DNA of 64,000 nucleotides from Datnioides undecimradiatus (taxonomy: Eukaryota > Chordata > Actinopteri > Lobotiformes > Datnioididae). A model generated the notes under the pieces. The model did not search any database. It was given only the letters and a program-made list of their open reading frames with translations, and was not told the DNA's origin. Every line of letters begins with the position of its first letter. The first letter of the stretch is position 1. Location of the stretch: the NCBI GenBank assembly GCA_008933995.1, contig WARS01000036.1:21222285-21286284 (forward strand), written 5' to 3'. Positions 35,498 through 48,900 of this stretch are shown here, piece after piece. The position numbers were made by a program, and so were the translations under genes.

Positions 35498-35875
35498 TGA
35501 GGAGGAGCTGCAGGTGGAGGAGCTGCAGGAGGAGCTGCAGGGGGAGCTGCAGGTGGAGAAGCTGCAGGAGGAGCTGCAGGTGGAGGAGCCGCAGGAGGAG
35601 CTGCAGGGGGAGCTGCAGGTGGAGAAGCTGCAGGAGGAGCTGCAGGTGGAGAAGCTGCAGGTGGAGAAGCTGCAGGTGGAGGAGCTGCATGAGGAGCTGC
35701 AGGTGGAGGAGCTGCAGGTGGAGGAGCTGCAGGAGGAGCTGCAGGTGGAGCTGCAGGAGGAGCTGCAGGTGGAGCTGCAGGTGGAGGAGCTGCAGGTAGA
35801 GCTGCAGGAGGAGCTGCAGGTGGAGGAGCTGCAGGTGGAGCTGCAGGTAGAGCTGCAGGTGGAGGAGCTGCCAGA
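35498..35875. repeat. Minisatellite, 12/15-bp units of GAGCTGCAGGTGGAG type
   Basis: About 380 bp of units rich in GAGCTGCAG (PstI-like core CTGCAG), lying about 110 bp beyond the FGF stop codon, probably in its 3' UTR or just outside. Open frames on both strands (ELQVE-type on plus, APPAAP-type on minus) are by-products of the repeat. Confidence 0.93.
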
Positions 35876-35986
35876 GGAAGAGGGTGACGTAGCATTCCTG
35901 CTCAGCTCCTCACATCTATCAAAGCTCCAAGCAATCGCTCCAACAGTCTCCTGGAAGTGGATCCAGTCTTGGTTCAGTCACAATGG

Positions 35987-37774
35987 TCAGGGTGTTGTCC
36001 GGGGCAGGAAGTGGGTGCAGGACTGGTGTCGGCCCACGCTGTTGCCCCTTCTGAGCTCCCCCTTGTGGGACAGAGCCAGATAGAGTCCTGGGTGGGACAG
36101 AGAGGAGTAGGTGGTGTAGTGGTTCTCCTCCAGGTTCTCCTTCAGCAGGCAGTCGTCAGAGAACTGCTCCTGGAAACGACATTTAACATCACCGGGCTGC
36201 TTTTCAATGTTTGTTTCATATTGTGTTTATAATTAGCGATGCTAATTAGCATCCCTGTACGACACAGTGTGAAGCAGGTCCATACCGCTCCGTATGCCAG
36301 CCCATCTGCACTCATGCAGAGGTACAAGCCGCTCGTCACTCCCCTGATTCCCACAACTCCATGTCTCATAGCAAACACCTTCAGCCAGCCTGCAGGAGAC
36401 GGAGGCATTACAAAGCAACACATGAAGGTTTGGATGTGTTTCATCAAACAGATTCAAACATTTTAAAAATGGGTCTATGAGCGTAAATGATGCAGGATCT
36501 CTCCGATCACACCAGACTCCATTTACAAAAACACTGATTTTACTTCTCAGGACACAGGAGCTGCTGGTCTACAGCTGCCTCCATCTGTTAGTTTGTTTGT
36601 GTGTTTGTGCGACTTCTGTGGTTTAAGCAGTTTTGCCAAAATCAAACAACAAGACAAACAAAGGAACAGATGGAGAAACAGCAGGCCAGCGGCTCGCTGC
36701 GTCCTCAGCAGTAGAATCAGTATTTTTGTAAATGGAGTCTGGTGCGTTCAAAGAGAACATTGTTTCCTGATCTCGGAGCATGTTCAGTCGTCACAGGAGT
36801 GGACCGGACTCACAGTTCTCGTTGGGTTTGTGAACGCCTCCCACAGTGCCGCCGGGCAGAATCTGGAGATGGTAGCCAATCCCAACGCGGCAGTAGAGCA
36901 GCTGCTGTTTGATTCCTTCTCTGATTGGATGAGAAGTCAAACCTGATTCACAGCAGAGATGGAAAAGTTTCATCAGGAGGAAACAGATTATTCTTATAAA
37001 CAGATTATAAGTCATCTTATCATAACTACACACGATTCAATTCAAATGAACATCATTTTAAACAAATAACAACAGATGCAGTTTGATGACATCATGGAGC
37101 AGCAGGAGATCATGGGAGATGTATTTCTTTACTATTGAACAACCACCAGATGCAAATTAACAGGACGTCGCTGCAGAAATGTTCAGATTTTATAAACCAA
37201 CAAGTGAAAAGATATTAAAATATAATATTTATATATTTATAAATGTTTTAACATTTCAACTTTAGACTGTTAGTCTGTTAGTCATTAGTCTGTGTCGCAT
37301 GCGCCTGTGATTCAGCTCCTCCCGTCAAAATTAACACTTTAAATATATAAAACTGTGAGATTCAAATTTCAGATCTCTGGATGTTTTTTCACATTAAATA
37401 TCTAAAATTCAAATCATAACAGGAACAGCTGGATTACAGAGATCAGAAGTAGGAGTTTCTCCACAGTAACAATCGTATTCAAGCTCTGGTGTCTCACAGC
37501 TGCTACAGGGTCAAAGATAAAGTGGGGCCGTTGCCGTGGAAACCACGATTTTAAACAAACAGAAGCTAAAAGTCTTTTGTTAGAAGCCGCTAGCAGAAAA
37601 CACTCCAGCAGGTGTCTGCTCACCTTTCCCTCCCAGCAGCGAGTCCCTGACGTGCAGCTTCCACAGGCCTCGGAGTCGGGAGCCGTGGTCCTCAGCTTCC
37701 TGTTTCCTCGCTCCAATGACTCGATGGGACACACTGGAGACCAGCAGCAGCAGGAAGTAGACGGACACGTTCAT
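35987..37774 (-). CDS. Fibroblast growth factor family member, FGF4/6-like, with signal peptide
   Basis: Four exons: 37624..37774, 36814..36942, 36286..36389 and 35987..36169 (188 residues). FGFs are secreted ligands of FGF receptors that bind heparan sulfate. The N-terminus [18 protein letters not shown] is a good signal peptide; an upstream in-frame ATG at 37816 is less suited. The beta-trefoil core is plain: [60 protein letters not shown] and CTHFLPR. The third exon is exactly 104 bp, the canonical size of the middle FGF core exon. [11 protein letters not shown] points to the FGF4/6 group, while VSGLYL- and FSDDC-like parts recall FGF9/16/20. An extra phase-1 intron separates the signal-peptide exon from the core, unlike mammalian FGF4/6. 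I cannot assign an orthologue. Confidence 0.88.
36507..36745. mobile_element. MITE-like element with terminal inverted repeats (copy B)
   Basis: Ends carry CACCAGACTCCATTTACAAA and its inverse (about 35 bp, roughly two mismatches). The interior shares ACAGGAGCTGCTGG and following bases with copy A at 7756-7966. It lies in intron 2 of the FGF gene. Confidence 0.75.
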
Positions 37775-39630
37775 GGTTAAACGACAGCAACCGGCGCAGC
37801 AAGCAACCGCCAACACTTCCCACAGTCATGTCCACAGCTGCAGGTCGGACCTCCTCCTCTGCTTTTATCTACTGCTGCTGCTCCGGCTGACAGGGACCCG
37901 CTGAGATACTCCCACTATCATATCAGCGAACCTGCCTGCAGCCGCCACCACCGCCACTGCACACGTGCCATCAACAGGAAGCTGCCTCAGTCACCTCCTT
38001 ATGCACACAAGCTTCCACCTGCACCTGAGCCGACTCACTTCAAGACTCCTCCGGGTGCAGGAGGAGCACGAGCAGGTCAACTGCGACACTTCATTGTTTG
38101 GGCCGCGACCTGCGCACGCCAGCATGTTGTCATGTCACCCAATCAGGGCTGTGACGGGCGAGAAACAAGCAAACTGTCTGTTCGGTATCACAATCACTCT
38201 GATTAGAGAGCAGCTGGGCTGATAGAGGGAGCACACACACACACATACACACAAACACATGCGCACACACTTCTCCAGCCTGACAAACACAATATAGCCA
38301 AAAGTATGTGGACGCCTGCTCCGACAGGCTCAGTCCAGATGTTTGGAGCTGGTTCCTCTGCAGCAAACTGGAGAAACTGGTTCTTCACAGAGACACAGAC
38401 TGTTTCTCTGGATATGATGTGTTCAACATGTGTTCATCTTGTCATGATGCTGCAGTAACGTGTGTTAAACGTGACATGATGCTGCAGTGACGTGTGTTCG
38501 ATGTGTCATGATGCTGCAGTGACGTGTTTGACGTGTCATGACGCTGCCAGAGGTTAAACACTGGTGAATAACAGACGCTGAACCCAGGAGAAGACAGCAA
38601 AGCAGCCGACGTCAGTAAACTTCTGCGTCAACCTGTTGATCAAGGAATCGTCCAAAATAAACAAAATAACATTTTTTTTCTCGTGAACTCAACTTTTTAT
38701 TTTATTGAACAAACGTTTTGTTTCTTCTGTTTTACCTCAAATATTAAAAAGTGACTGTGCAGCAGAGCAGTGGGGGCGGCAAGGTGATGACTTTAACGTG
38801 AAAAACATTTATTTTTCTGTAGCGAGTGATGTCATGGTGTGATGTCATGGCACTTATTTACAGTTTGATGTTTGTGGCTGTTGCAGAGCTGCAGACACCG
38901 TGAACAGATGAGGTCAGCACTCTGACACGTGAAGCTGCGAACGCATCAGTGGTGAAAACTTTGATTTCCTGCAGTCTGGCGCCGTTTTTAGACGCCAGAG
39001 GAGCAGCGTGGTGCCCACACAGCTTCTCAGCCAATGGTTAATATGGTTTATAACTCGCATGTGTGCTGAGTCCGGGTCACGTGTATTTTAGCCAATGGGG
39101 CGCACTCGCAGCGAGAGGAATCATCACAGGAGCAGCGCCTCAAATGCCTCAGAGCGAAACAGGAAGGAGGTGGTGACGCAGCAGAGCCCGCCTCCTGGAA
39201 TGTTTTTGTGACTGTCACTGGTGACGCAAGGATCATTTTGATGTCACTTGTGATGTCATTTGCATTTAAACGTGAAAATGAAACAAATTCATCACTTCGA
39301 CTCCGGCGATCACAACACGTCGGTGAATCCTGGAACATCTGGACCTGGCTGTCACAGGCCTTCCAGGCCTTTCCAGGACTGCTTTATGTTTATATTTGTG
39401 ATGTTCGTTGAGAGTTCGGTTCGCCCGTGACTCACAGGAAGTTTCCTTCCTATGACTCGTGTGATAGCAGACGCCGACCAATCACCACACAGTGTCTGAC
39501 ATCACACGTCCTGTCTGACCCGGGGAACGGCGGCGACGAGTCAGCGTTTAATTGCTTTAACAGTTCAGTTTATCACTATTATTAACAGTAACAGTTCTCT
39601 CTCTCTCGCTCTCTCTCACACACTCACACA

Positions 39631-39680
<50 letters not shown>

Positions 39681-39959
39681 AGTGTTCAGGCATCGTGTGT
39701 GTTTCGCAGAGTTTATGGTTAAAACATGTGAATCAGATTCAACACTTCACTTCCTGTTTGTTGGCGTTCACTCGAGCGTTTCGAGGCTCTGACATGACGT
39801 TGAAGGCGTTTCTGGTTTTGGCACATTTCAAACATTCAGCAGCCACAGAAGAAGAAACATGAAGCAACAAAGTGAAACGTTAACACGTGATCAGCTCAGC
39901 TCCGCTTGATTGATTGATTATAGATTCTGGATCTCTCCGCCCACAGTTTCCCCGCCGAC
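37775..39959. other. FGF upstream region and ccdc93 3' region
   Basis: Contains the FGF promoter, a (CA)-rich stretch at 38228-38270, a probable DNA-transposon end near 38290-38320 (ATAGCCAAAAGTATGTGGAC), tandem 'catgatgctgcagt' copies at 38440-38530 and the (CA)n at 39617-39679. On the minus strand AATAAA at 38701-38706 may mark the end of a ccdc93 3' UTR of about 1.25 kb. No gene is recognised. Confidence 0.45.
39617..39679. repeat. (CA)n microsatellite
   Basis: (CA)n run preceded by a (CT)n run from about 39595. Confidence 0.95.
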
Positions 39960-42900
39960 CTACGAGGCTCCCTTCGCTCTCAGCTTTGACAGCAGCATCT
40001 CGTTCTTCCGACACTCCTGGTGACACAGAAACGTCTCATCATCAGTCACATGTTTACAACAGAGACAAGATGGCCGACACTAAAACAAAGCCAAAATATC
40101 CGGGTTGAGCCAGGAGCCGCCATCTTGCTCTGGTGACATCATTTGGAGTCTGTCAGTGATCCAGGCTCCGCCCACTTTAGCTGTCAGTCACCAGACACTG
40201 CTGCAGGTGTTTTGGTCATGTTGGCCATCTTTGTTTACAGCCTGTGGTTTGTTTACATGTTTACACGTGAATGATAACGATCTGAAACTGTAACTGTTTG
40301 TTTTTTATATTTTTTAATGTTCTAATAAAAATCGCTGATCGATAATCAATGAGTTTGTTTTTGAGGCAGTTCACGCCTCCATCGGCAGCTGCTCGCGGTT
40401 TCAACTGAAACTATTCTAAAAATAAATAAAGCTGATGTTTTTAAAGCTTTTTTACACCTTGGTCACAGCAGAGCTGCAGTTAAGTCATTTATATGGGCAT
40501 GTATATAAACTCTGCGCCCTGATTGGCTGCAGGAGCCTTGACCCATCTCTCGCTGTAACCGTTCTCACCTCCTTGAAGTCCTTGACGGTTTTGAAGTACA
40601 GCCTCTGTTTGTCCAGCAGCTCCAGGTACTCGTCGTTCAGCTGGTCGCGCCTCATCTTGTTCTCCTGCTTCTTCTTCTCCATCTGCAGAGACAAAGGACA
40701 GCTCGTGGTCAGGCTGCAGCTCGTGGTCAGGCCGCAGCTCATGGTCAGGCCGCAGCTCATGGTCAGGCCGCAGCACGTGTCTGACGGGTGGTCTCACATC
40801 AACTGAGCTTCACCTTGATGCGACTCTGTTTGATTCCCTCCACGATTTGCTCCATCTGCCTGAGGAACTGATCCTTGGCGGCTGAAGACGACATGGCCCT
40901 GATGGACGGCAGAGACGTTAACTCACGAGCAGCAGGCGGGAAAACAAAGAGATGACAGCGAGGTGAGGTCGACACGTTCAGAGAGCCAACAGTGTTTGAG
41001 CTGCAGCAACACAATCGCTGCTCCACCCGCTGCTGCATCTGGAGACATGCACTTCAAACCACACCTCTCCTTCTGCTTTCCTTATTGCTTCCTTCCTCCT
41101 CCTCTCTTTGTTTCCTCTCTTCCTTCTTTCCTCCCTTCATCTCTCTTTCCTTCCTCTTTCTCCTTTTTCCTTCTCTTTCCTCCCTCCCTGCCTCCTAAGT
41201 TCCTTCCTCCTTTCCTTGTTGTTGTTCCTTTTTTATTTTAGTTCTTCTTCATCTTGGGCCGTCTATCTTGTCGTGAGTTCTCCTCCTCCTCCACAGTGAC
41301 GGTGCAGCTGAAGGGTCTCTGCTCTGACACAGTGGAGGAGGTCCAGAGGACGTCACAGATGGAGCTGCACAAGGTCACAGAGCAGGACTTCAGGGAGAGA
41401 TCAGAGCGTTGCAGGAGCTCTGGTAGCAGAGCATCACTACACAAGGTCACTACTCTGCACAGGGTCACTACTCTGCAGGAGGGTCACTACTCTGCACAGG
41501 GTCACTACTCTGCACAGGGTCACTACTCTGCAGGAGGGTCACTACTCTGCACAGGGTCACTACTCTGCAGGAGGGTCACAGCTGGTTCCTGTTTGTTCTC
41601 TGAACGTTCTGACCTCACCTCCTTCACAGATACAGGCAGAGCTCCTTGTACTCACTGCTGGAAGTTGTCGTGAATCGAATTCAGCAGATTCACCTGCAGA
41701 CATGAAGAATGCGTTTCTCTCGTTAATATGAAGAAAAATCGTGTCAGGCTGATAAAAATCAGTCCGAGCTGAACTTGGCTTCAGGTTACGTCCTGTGATG
41801 CTGCTGCTGGTTGCCGTGGTTACTCACCTCCTTCTCCAGGTACACCTTTTTGTCGTCCAGCGTGTTGTACAGTGTGAAGAACTGCTTCGTCTCTTTGTGA
41901 GTTGCAGAGACTGAAATGACACCAGAGGATCAATGTCTTTGTTTCTACTTCGTTTATTTGTGTATTGATTTGTTTATTTACTCTTTCACCTTGGCTGTAG
42001 AGCTCAATGAACCTCTTCTGGTACTGGGTCAGCTCGGCCCGGCTCGGCACCTCGTCGATCTTCCTCTGCAGGATGGCGATCTCACGGTTCCTCCGAGCCT
42101 GAACGGATGAGACACGACACAAACACAGAAATCTTCTAATTGTTGCTGCCGTCGCTTCTTTTAAGGCAACCAATCACGTGTCAGAGGGGGCGGGACTTGC
42201 CACCCTAGTAACCAAGACAACAGAGGCAAAGCTTGTGTGTCTGTCCTGAGCTTCTTGTCAAACAAAGTGTCTCAGCAACGAAAAGAGGAACAGAAATGAG
42301 AACTTGGTCATGTTTTAGCGTCGTTTAACGGTCGCAGCGGCGTCTCCGTCCGAGGCCGCGGTGCAGACGGCGAATCAGGTGAAGAGACGGCGACGTTTGT
42401 TTCAGTAAAATGAAGAAAAAAAGAATATTTTCCACCTGTTTTCTCTGCAGCATGTGTGTTTAACTAACAGCAAACTGTTGCCATGGTAACAAAACTCATT
42501 AAACAACGTGTGCAGACTTTAATTATTAATATTCAGTTTAAACCTGATGAACTGGCAGCTGTTTGGATCCATCCGCTGCTGAAAATAGTCCCAACAGATG
42601 AAAAATAACCTGCTGTGTTTATTTTAACTGAGCTTTTCAAGTTAAAGTATTTTAACTTCAACAGGAACTAGTTTTGATGTTTTGAGGCCGTTTAATCTCA
42701 ACGTGCCACAGTTTATGCAACGGTCACGTGTTTTGTTTGTGCAGATACCGTCCTCACGCGCCACGCATCAAAACGTAAACAGTGACGCGAGGATGAAGAG
42801 CGACAGTGAAACGGAGTCGGATGTTAAAACGATGCTTATTATAGAGTCAGAAGACTTTAACGTCCTAATCTGCTGCACACTGCAGTCCTGCAGCACGAAC

Positions 42901-45900
42901 AGTGACTTTGGCGAAGCAGCGAGTGTTTTCTCCCTTATCGTCCGTCCGTTATCTGCCGCTGTGACCCGAGCGCAGCTGCATCTTATCTGCGAGCTGTGTG
43001 TGAAGTCGTTACCATGAGCAGACGGATCTTCTGCAGTTTCTCTCTGTCTGTGTTGTACTGTCTGTCGATCAGCTGGTTCCTCTCCTGCACACAGACAAAG
43101 AGTTCGAACTTATGACTCAGCGTCTGACACAGTGTGACAGATACCAGGCGAGTCTGACGGTGAGTAAACAACAATAACAACAACAAGCACCTTCTCCTCC
43201 TCTGTGTCCTGTCCTGAAGCCGCCTTCAGCTCCTCCATGTTCTGCTGCAGACGCACCATCTCCTCCTGGACACAGACACAACCTGGGTTGAAAAGTAATC
43301 TGTATCCGGATACTCCCGGGATCAAACCTGCAGGTGTGAACTGTCTGTAATCTGCGGTGTTGCTGATTCAGACCCAGACTCTATTTAAAAATCAAGTTTG
43401 AGTTTGAGAAGCTTCATAAACTCTGTGAAACATCATCAGTGATGAATTCTTAATTATCTGTCGTCTTGTTTTTCATGTTTTTGTCGAATATTGAGTCAGT
43501 TTGTCCTGATCTGGTGGGAAGGAAAATGGTTTACTGTCACACACACAGCACCAGGGAAGTGTGTGTGCATGTGTGTGTGCACTCACTCTGCAGTGTGTGC
43601 GAAACTCCTGCTCCTGCTGCTTCAGGTTCTCGTTCATGGTCACCAGAGCTCTGAGCTTCTCCAGGAGACTGTTCCAACAACAAAACATAACCTGGTTAAC
43701 TTCCACCACATCAACCAATCAACCAACCAATCAATCAACCAATCAACCAATCAATCACAGAACTGAAGGTGGTGAACATGTCATCACAGTTAGTTTGGCT
43801 CCTGCAGAGAAGCTGCAGTTTGTCCCAGGAGCCACCGGAGGTCAGTGAACTGCTGTCAGAAGGTCATCAACGAGGTCATTAACACTAATTATTCAAAAAG
43901 AGTTTTTTCTGGTTTTACTGCAGCTTTCATGCAGAACTCAATCAATCAATCAGGTCGTCCAGTGTTGATCAGCTGTTAGCAGGACAGCTGCCCCCCGTCA
44001 GTGTGTGTGTGTGTGTCTCTGACAGACTCAGGTTGTTGTTGTCCACATGATGAAACCTGCTCCTCTGTGTCCTGCTGCAGCTCAGCACAGTAGCTTTAGC
44101 TAACAGCATTAGCTGCAGCAGCTCTCTCCAGTCTGCAGCAGCATGTTTCTTCAGGAAGTTGTGCTTTGGTTCAGGGTTTCTTCTCTTCTCTGGCTGCCAG
44201 TAGTCATCCCGGTTACACTGCTCCCTGCAGAGCTGATGGGCAGCAGCGACAGCGTGTGGACGGGAGCGTTAGCGCCCGGAGGAACAGCTAGCCGCGACTT
44301 CAGCGCGTCCTGACCCGACAGAGGCGGCCTGTGAGAGCTGAGCTGTGTGACGTGTTTCCACAGGTCAGAGATGTGCAGCTATGAACTCTGCACAGCTCCT
44401 CTCTCCAACGCTCATTCACTGCAGGTGGACTCACCTGCTGTCTGCCTGCTCCTCCATCTCCTCCAACGTCTTCAGCTCTTTGTCCAGTTTCTCTGAGAGC
44501 TCAGTGGCCTAGAAAACACACACGACTCATCTCAAAACACTAAATCAACATCACTAATGATAATAAACATCTGCTGATGCTGACGAGCAGGTGAACAGGT
44601 ATTAAAGCCTGGTCTCACCTCCATCAGGTTCTTCTTGGCCTCGTCAGAGCCCAGTTTCACCTCTGCGTGCTTCGCTTGAAGCTGCAAAACAAAACACAAC
44701 ATCAGCACCAACACTGGACGATTCAGCTGCTACAGGAACCCGTCTGTTTGTGTCTCGCTGACCTCCTCCAGCTGTTCCGTCCTCTGCTGGATCTGCTTTT
44801 TGAGCGACACCACCGTCCTGCGGTGCTGCTGCAGCGGCCCATAGCGCTCTGAGCGCTCCTCCGCCGACAGCTCCGACTGCTGCAGGGACACGACAGAGAG
44901 GGTCATGCATGGAGGCGGGTCACCGACATCACATTCACTCGTCTGCATGGTGACTTTTTACACATGTGCATCAAATCCAGTGTTGCATTATGGGTAGCTA
45001 TGGGTGTTGCCTGCAGCGCTTTCTGCTGACGACTCTTCAGGAAACAAACCTGGACTCTTGAAAGCTTGACTTTAACGATTCATCTGTGCTGCTCACCTTC
45101 TCGGCGTACTCCGACGCGATCTGTTTGATCTCCTCCGACTGAAGCCCGACGATCTGACCCACCGCGCTTGCCGTCAGCTTCCCCTGAACGAGCGCCAGTC
45201 ACACAAACAGACACAGACGTTTGGTTGTTCAGTTTGCAGCGAGAAACAGTAAAAAGAACAGAATCATCGAGAAACAAGAGATGAAACTGGACTTTTCCCG
45301 ACCTCTTCGTTCACCATGGCGGCCATGTTGGTCATCAGAGTTTTGATTCTCATCTGAGAAGAACAACAACGCGACGTCATAAACACACTAAACTCAAGTC
45401 ACTGAAAACTAAAACACAGATGAGAAAACAAGCTGCTGTCAAACAGTCAAACATCACATTACTTCAATAACTCAGCGCACACGTTCAGTTTGTAACGGTT
45501 TTTAGATTTCACACTGTCCCTGAACGCACCACGAAAATAAAGAAATGTTTTTGACTGAAATGCAGAAACTGAAACATCATGTTAAAATGCTGCTGACTCT
45601 ATTCACTGCGTATCAAACTGAAACATGTTAAAATGGTGATATGACTGGGAACAATAAAATATGCAGAGTTCTTGCTTTTTTGGCAAACATCATGTTTATT
45701 TTTTACTTCCTGTCTCACCTCCTCCGCCGCCTGCAGGTCATCTTCCTCCGACGCCTCCGCCATGCCAGGGGGCGCCGCCTGTGAGCCGCCGGCCAGAGAA
45801 GCCTTCCTGTCGTCCACCTGGAGGAAGGAGACGAGGAAACAAAGAAGGTAAAGAGGCGCAGAGAGGAAGTGCTGGTGCAGACAGGAAGTGTGTGTTTGGC

Positions 45901-48900
45901 AGTGACACACCCACCTTCTCTTGTTTGGACTGTTTGCTGAATCCATATCGCCTGAAAACAACAAAAACAAACTCTGAGATGAATAAAGTCGGCGCTTCCT
46001 TTGCCTCTGAATCATAAAACACCATGCCACAACATGAGCACAGCACGCCTTAGGGCGGGGATGTCTGAGTAAACAACAAACAAACAAATAAACAATAAAA
46101 CTCAAAGCAGCACCACAGTTTGCATCCATCATGCCTCCAATACGTGAGAGCTGTTTGCATTCTCCACACAAACACAGAGCTGAGGGAGGAAGCTGCACAC
46201 GCCTGTTCGGTACTTACAGCAGGAAATCTGACACTCTAGCACAGGTGGAGAGGTGGAGGGTGGAGGAGGAGGAGAGTGGAGAGGTGGAGGAAGAGGTGGA
46301 GAGGTGGAGGGTGGAGGAGGAGGAGAGTGGAGAGGTGGTGGAGAGGTGGAGGGTGGAGGAGGAGGAGAGTGGAGAGGTGGAGGAGGAGAGTGGAGAGGTG
46401 GTGGAGAGGTGGAGGGTGGAGGAGGAGGAGAGTGGAGAGGTGGTGGAGAGGTGGAGGGTGGAGGAGGAGGAGAGTGGAGAGGTGGAGGAAGAGGTGGAAG
46501 GTGGAGGGAGGAGGAGGAGGTGGAGGGTGGAGAGGTGGAGGAAGAGGTGGAGAGGTGGAGGGTGGAGGAGGAGGAGAGTGGAGAGGTGGAGGAAGAGGTG
46601 GAGAGGTGGAGGGTGGAGGAGGAGGAGAGTGGAGAGGTGGAGGAGGAGGTGGAAGGTGGAGGGTGGAGGAGGAGGAGAGTGGAGGGTGGAGGAGGAGGTG
46701 GGGATGGATGGAAAAACAAACACATCAGAGAAGAGACAGCGGAAACGAAATGTGAGGATTCAGCAACACTGAGTCCTGTTTGACATCAGGGAGAGGCGGA
46801 GACGATGCTCTGGTCGCTATGACAACAGGATGAATATGTTAGTGACGTCTGTTGAGCCTCAGGTCGATGGTGTTTCTCTTTTAACCTGGCTACATCACCA
46901 TGTTAGCTGGCGCTGAACATGAACCTGCTGAGTCGCACGTTAGTGACGTCAGCAAATGAAGCTGTGTGAAGTGTACTAGTCGTGCTGCCATGGAAACCTG
47001 GTGACGCAACAAAATGCAGACTCGTGTTTTTACAACTACATTGATTTAATGAAGTGATGTTCTCTTCATCCTGGGACGGCGTCAGATCTACGTGCACTAG
47101 TTCTTCTTCTTTTATGTTTGGACGGATCACGTGTCTCAGCTCTGACCTGCACAGCTCTGCGCTGTAACTCGCCGCCAATGGTCAAACGGTGCCTTTTATG
47201 ACAGCAAGCAAAGAAAGTCTGTAACCACCGAGGTGATAAACGTTGTTCCTGGATATTCATCTTTCAGGATTAGCTCGTTGACTGTTTAATCAGACTGAGC
47301 TTCGTCCTAAAGACGCAGCAGCTCCTCTGGCTCACAGCCTGCTGAAGGGTCACATGGTGATAAATTAAAACATGCGGTGAATAACGTGGAACTCATCACA
47401 GATGGAGATGTGACTGATGGTGTTCATGATAAACCTCAGCTCACCTGCCGTACTCCAGCAGGGTGGAGTGAACCCTGGACTCCTCATCCAGCAGCTCCCC
47501 AGCATCCTTCTGCCTCCGGTACTTCCTCTGGGGTTTGTACACTTCCTGCAACACACAGCAGCCAATCAGAACAACTCCTCAGATCAGCTGATGAAAACCG
47601 TCTGACTCATTCACAAGCGACTCACCAAAACATCCAGCACGGCCCGCACAGCTTTGTCTTTCCTCTGGAGAAACTCTTCGTCCTGCTCAGACACAAACTA
47701 CACGTCAACAACAGGCGAACGCAGGAAACTGTTCAGGCTGCAGTTTATTTAGCACGTCTCATGTAAACAGTGAGAAGTCAGAGTCTGAGAGGACGGAGGT
47801 GGAGTCTGGTCCCAGCAGCTCAGGCTGTGACTCAGGAAGCCCAGACTTTACAGACTCTCACAACGTTCCCTTTTTAAAATCAGAGTTTTAAATTTATCTT
47901 TGTCGAGTTTTTACTTGACTATTTTCATTATTTTGTCATTTTAAAACTATTGTTTCAGTTCTCAGCCTGTAAACTGTAAAAAGTTTAAAACACACAGTTT
48001 CTGTTTTAGTCTGAGCAACAGTTGAGTCTGACTCTGGGTTTCTGGGCTTCTGCTGGTGTCAAACGAAACAATATCGACCTTTTCATGTGTCTGAAGTCAT
48101 TTCCTGTGTATCTCCCGTGAGTTATCGCTCCTGTTAAACAGCCAAACGCCACAGACTGAACGTCTCAGTGTTGACTCAGCTGCTGTGAACAGTCACGACA
48201 ACGCTCTGCAGCTGCAGCGTTACCTCCGGGAGGCTGTGGGTCTTCTGGAACTGAGAGATGGAGTACGCTCTCACGTAGTCGCCCATCTCCTCTCTGGTCT
48301 CGATGGCTCTCTTCACCAGCCACTGGCAGGAGACACGACACGCAGGTGATCACACACAAACCAACACAAACACCGAGGCAGCGTCGTCAAACTCTGCGGC
48401 ACAAACAGGCGGAGGAAGGAAACGACTGTGAGCAGGAAGAGCCTCGGCTCAGAGTGACTCCATCTCACCTGGATCACCGGGAAGATGTGGATAAAGTCCA
48501 ACCCCTGGATTTGATGAGGCTCCAGCCGATGAGGACACTTCATCTTCGGCAGCACAGACACTATTTTCTCTGTCAGAGCTCTGCAAAGAGACGGAGAGCG
48601 AACTCATCACCGAGCGGATCAAACTGCTCTCCATCACATGAGGAAACGAGTAAAGACAATGTTCTTGTTTCTGTTCATGGCCTTTATGATTATTAAGAGT
48701 TGGTCTCTTAGATAAACAGCAGGTGGCGCCAAATCTCCAGTCAGGAAACCATGTTACCACAGCAGAAGAAGAAGAAGGAGCAAACACCGTCTCACAGTAA
48801 GGATGAAAACCAACAAAGGAAACATGATTGTTGGTTTCAGGTGTTAACGTGAGGATGGTCTGTGAGGAGGAAAGAGGAGGAAACAGCTTCCTCTCCTTGT

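Noticed and set aside
35350-36083. ORFs of 181 and 189 codons (Ala/Pro-rich minus, Glu/Leu/Gln-rich plus)
   Set aside because: They are the minisatellite beyond the FGF stop codon read in different frames. The plus-strand ORF runs antisense through the FGF last exon.
46129-46783. ORFs of 159-213 codons on both strands
   Set aside because: They arise from the C-free minisatellite in a ccdc93 intron. The composition is pure low complexity and open in all frames.
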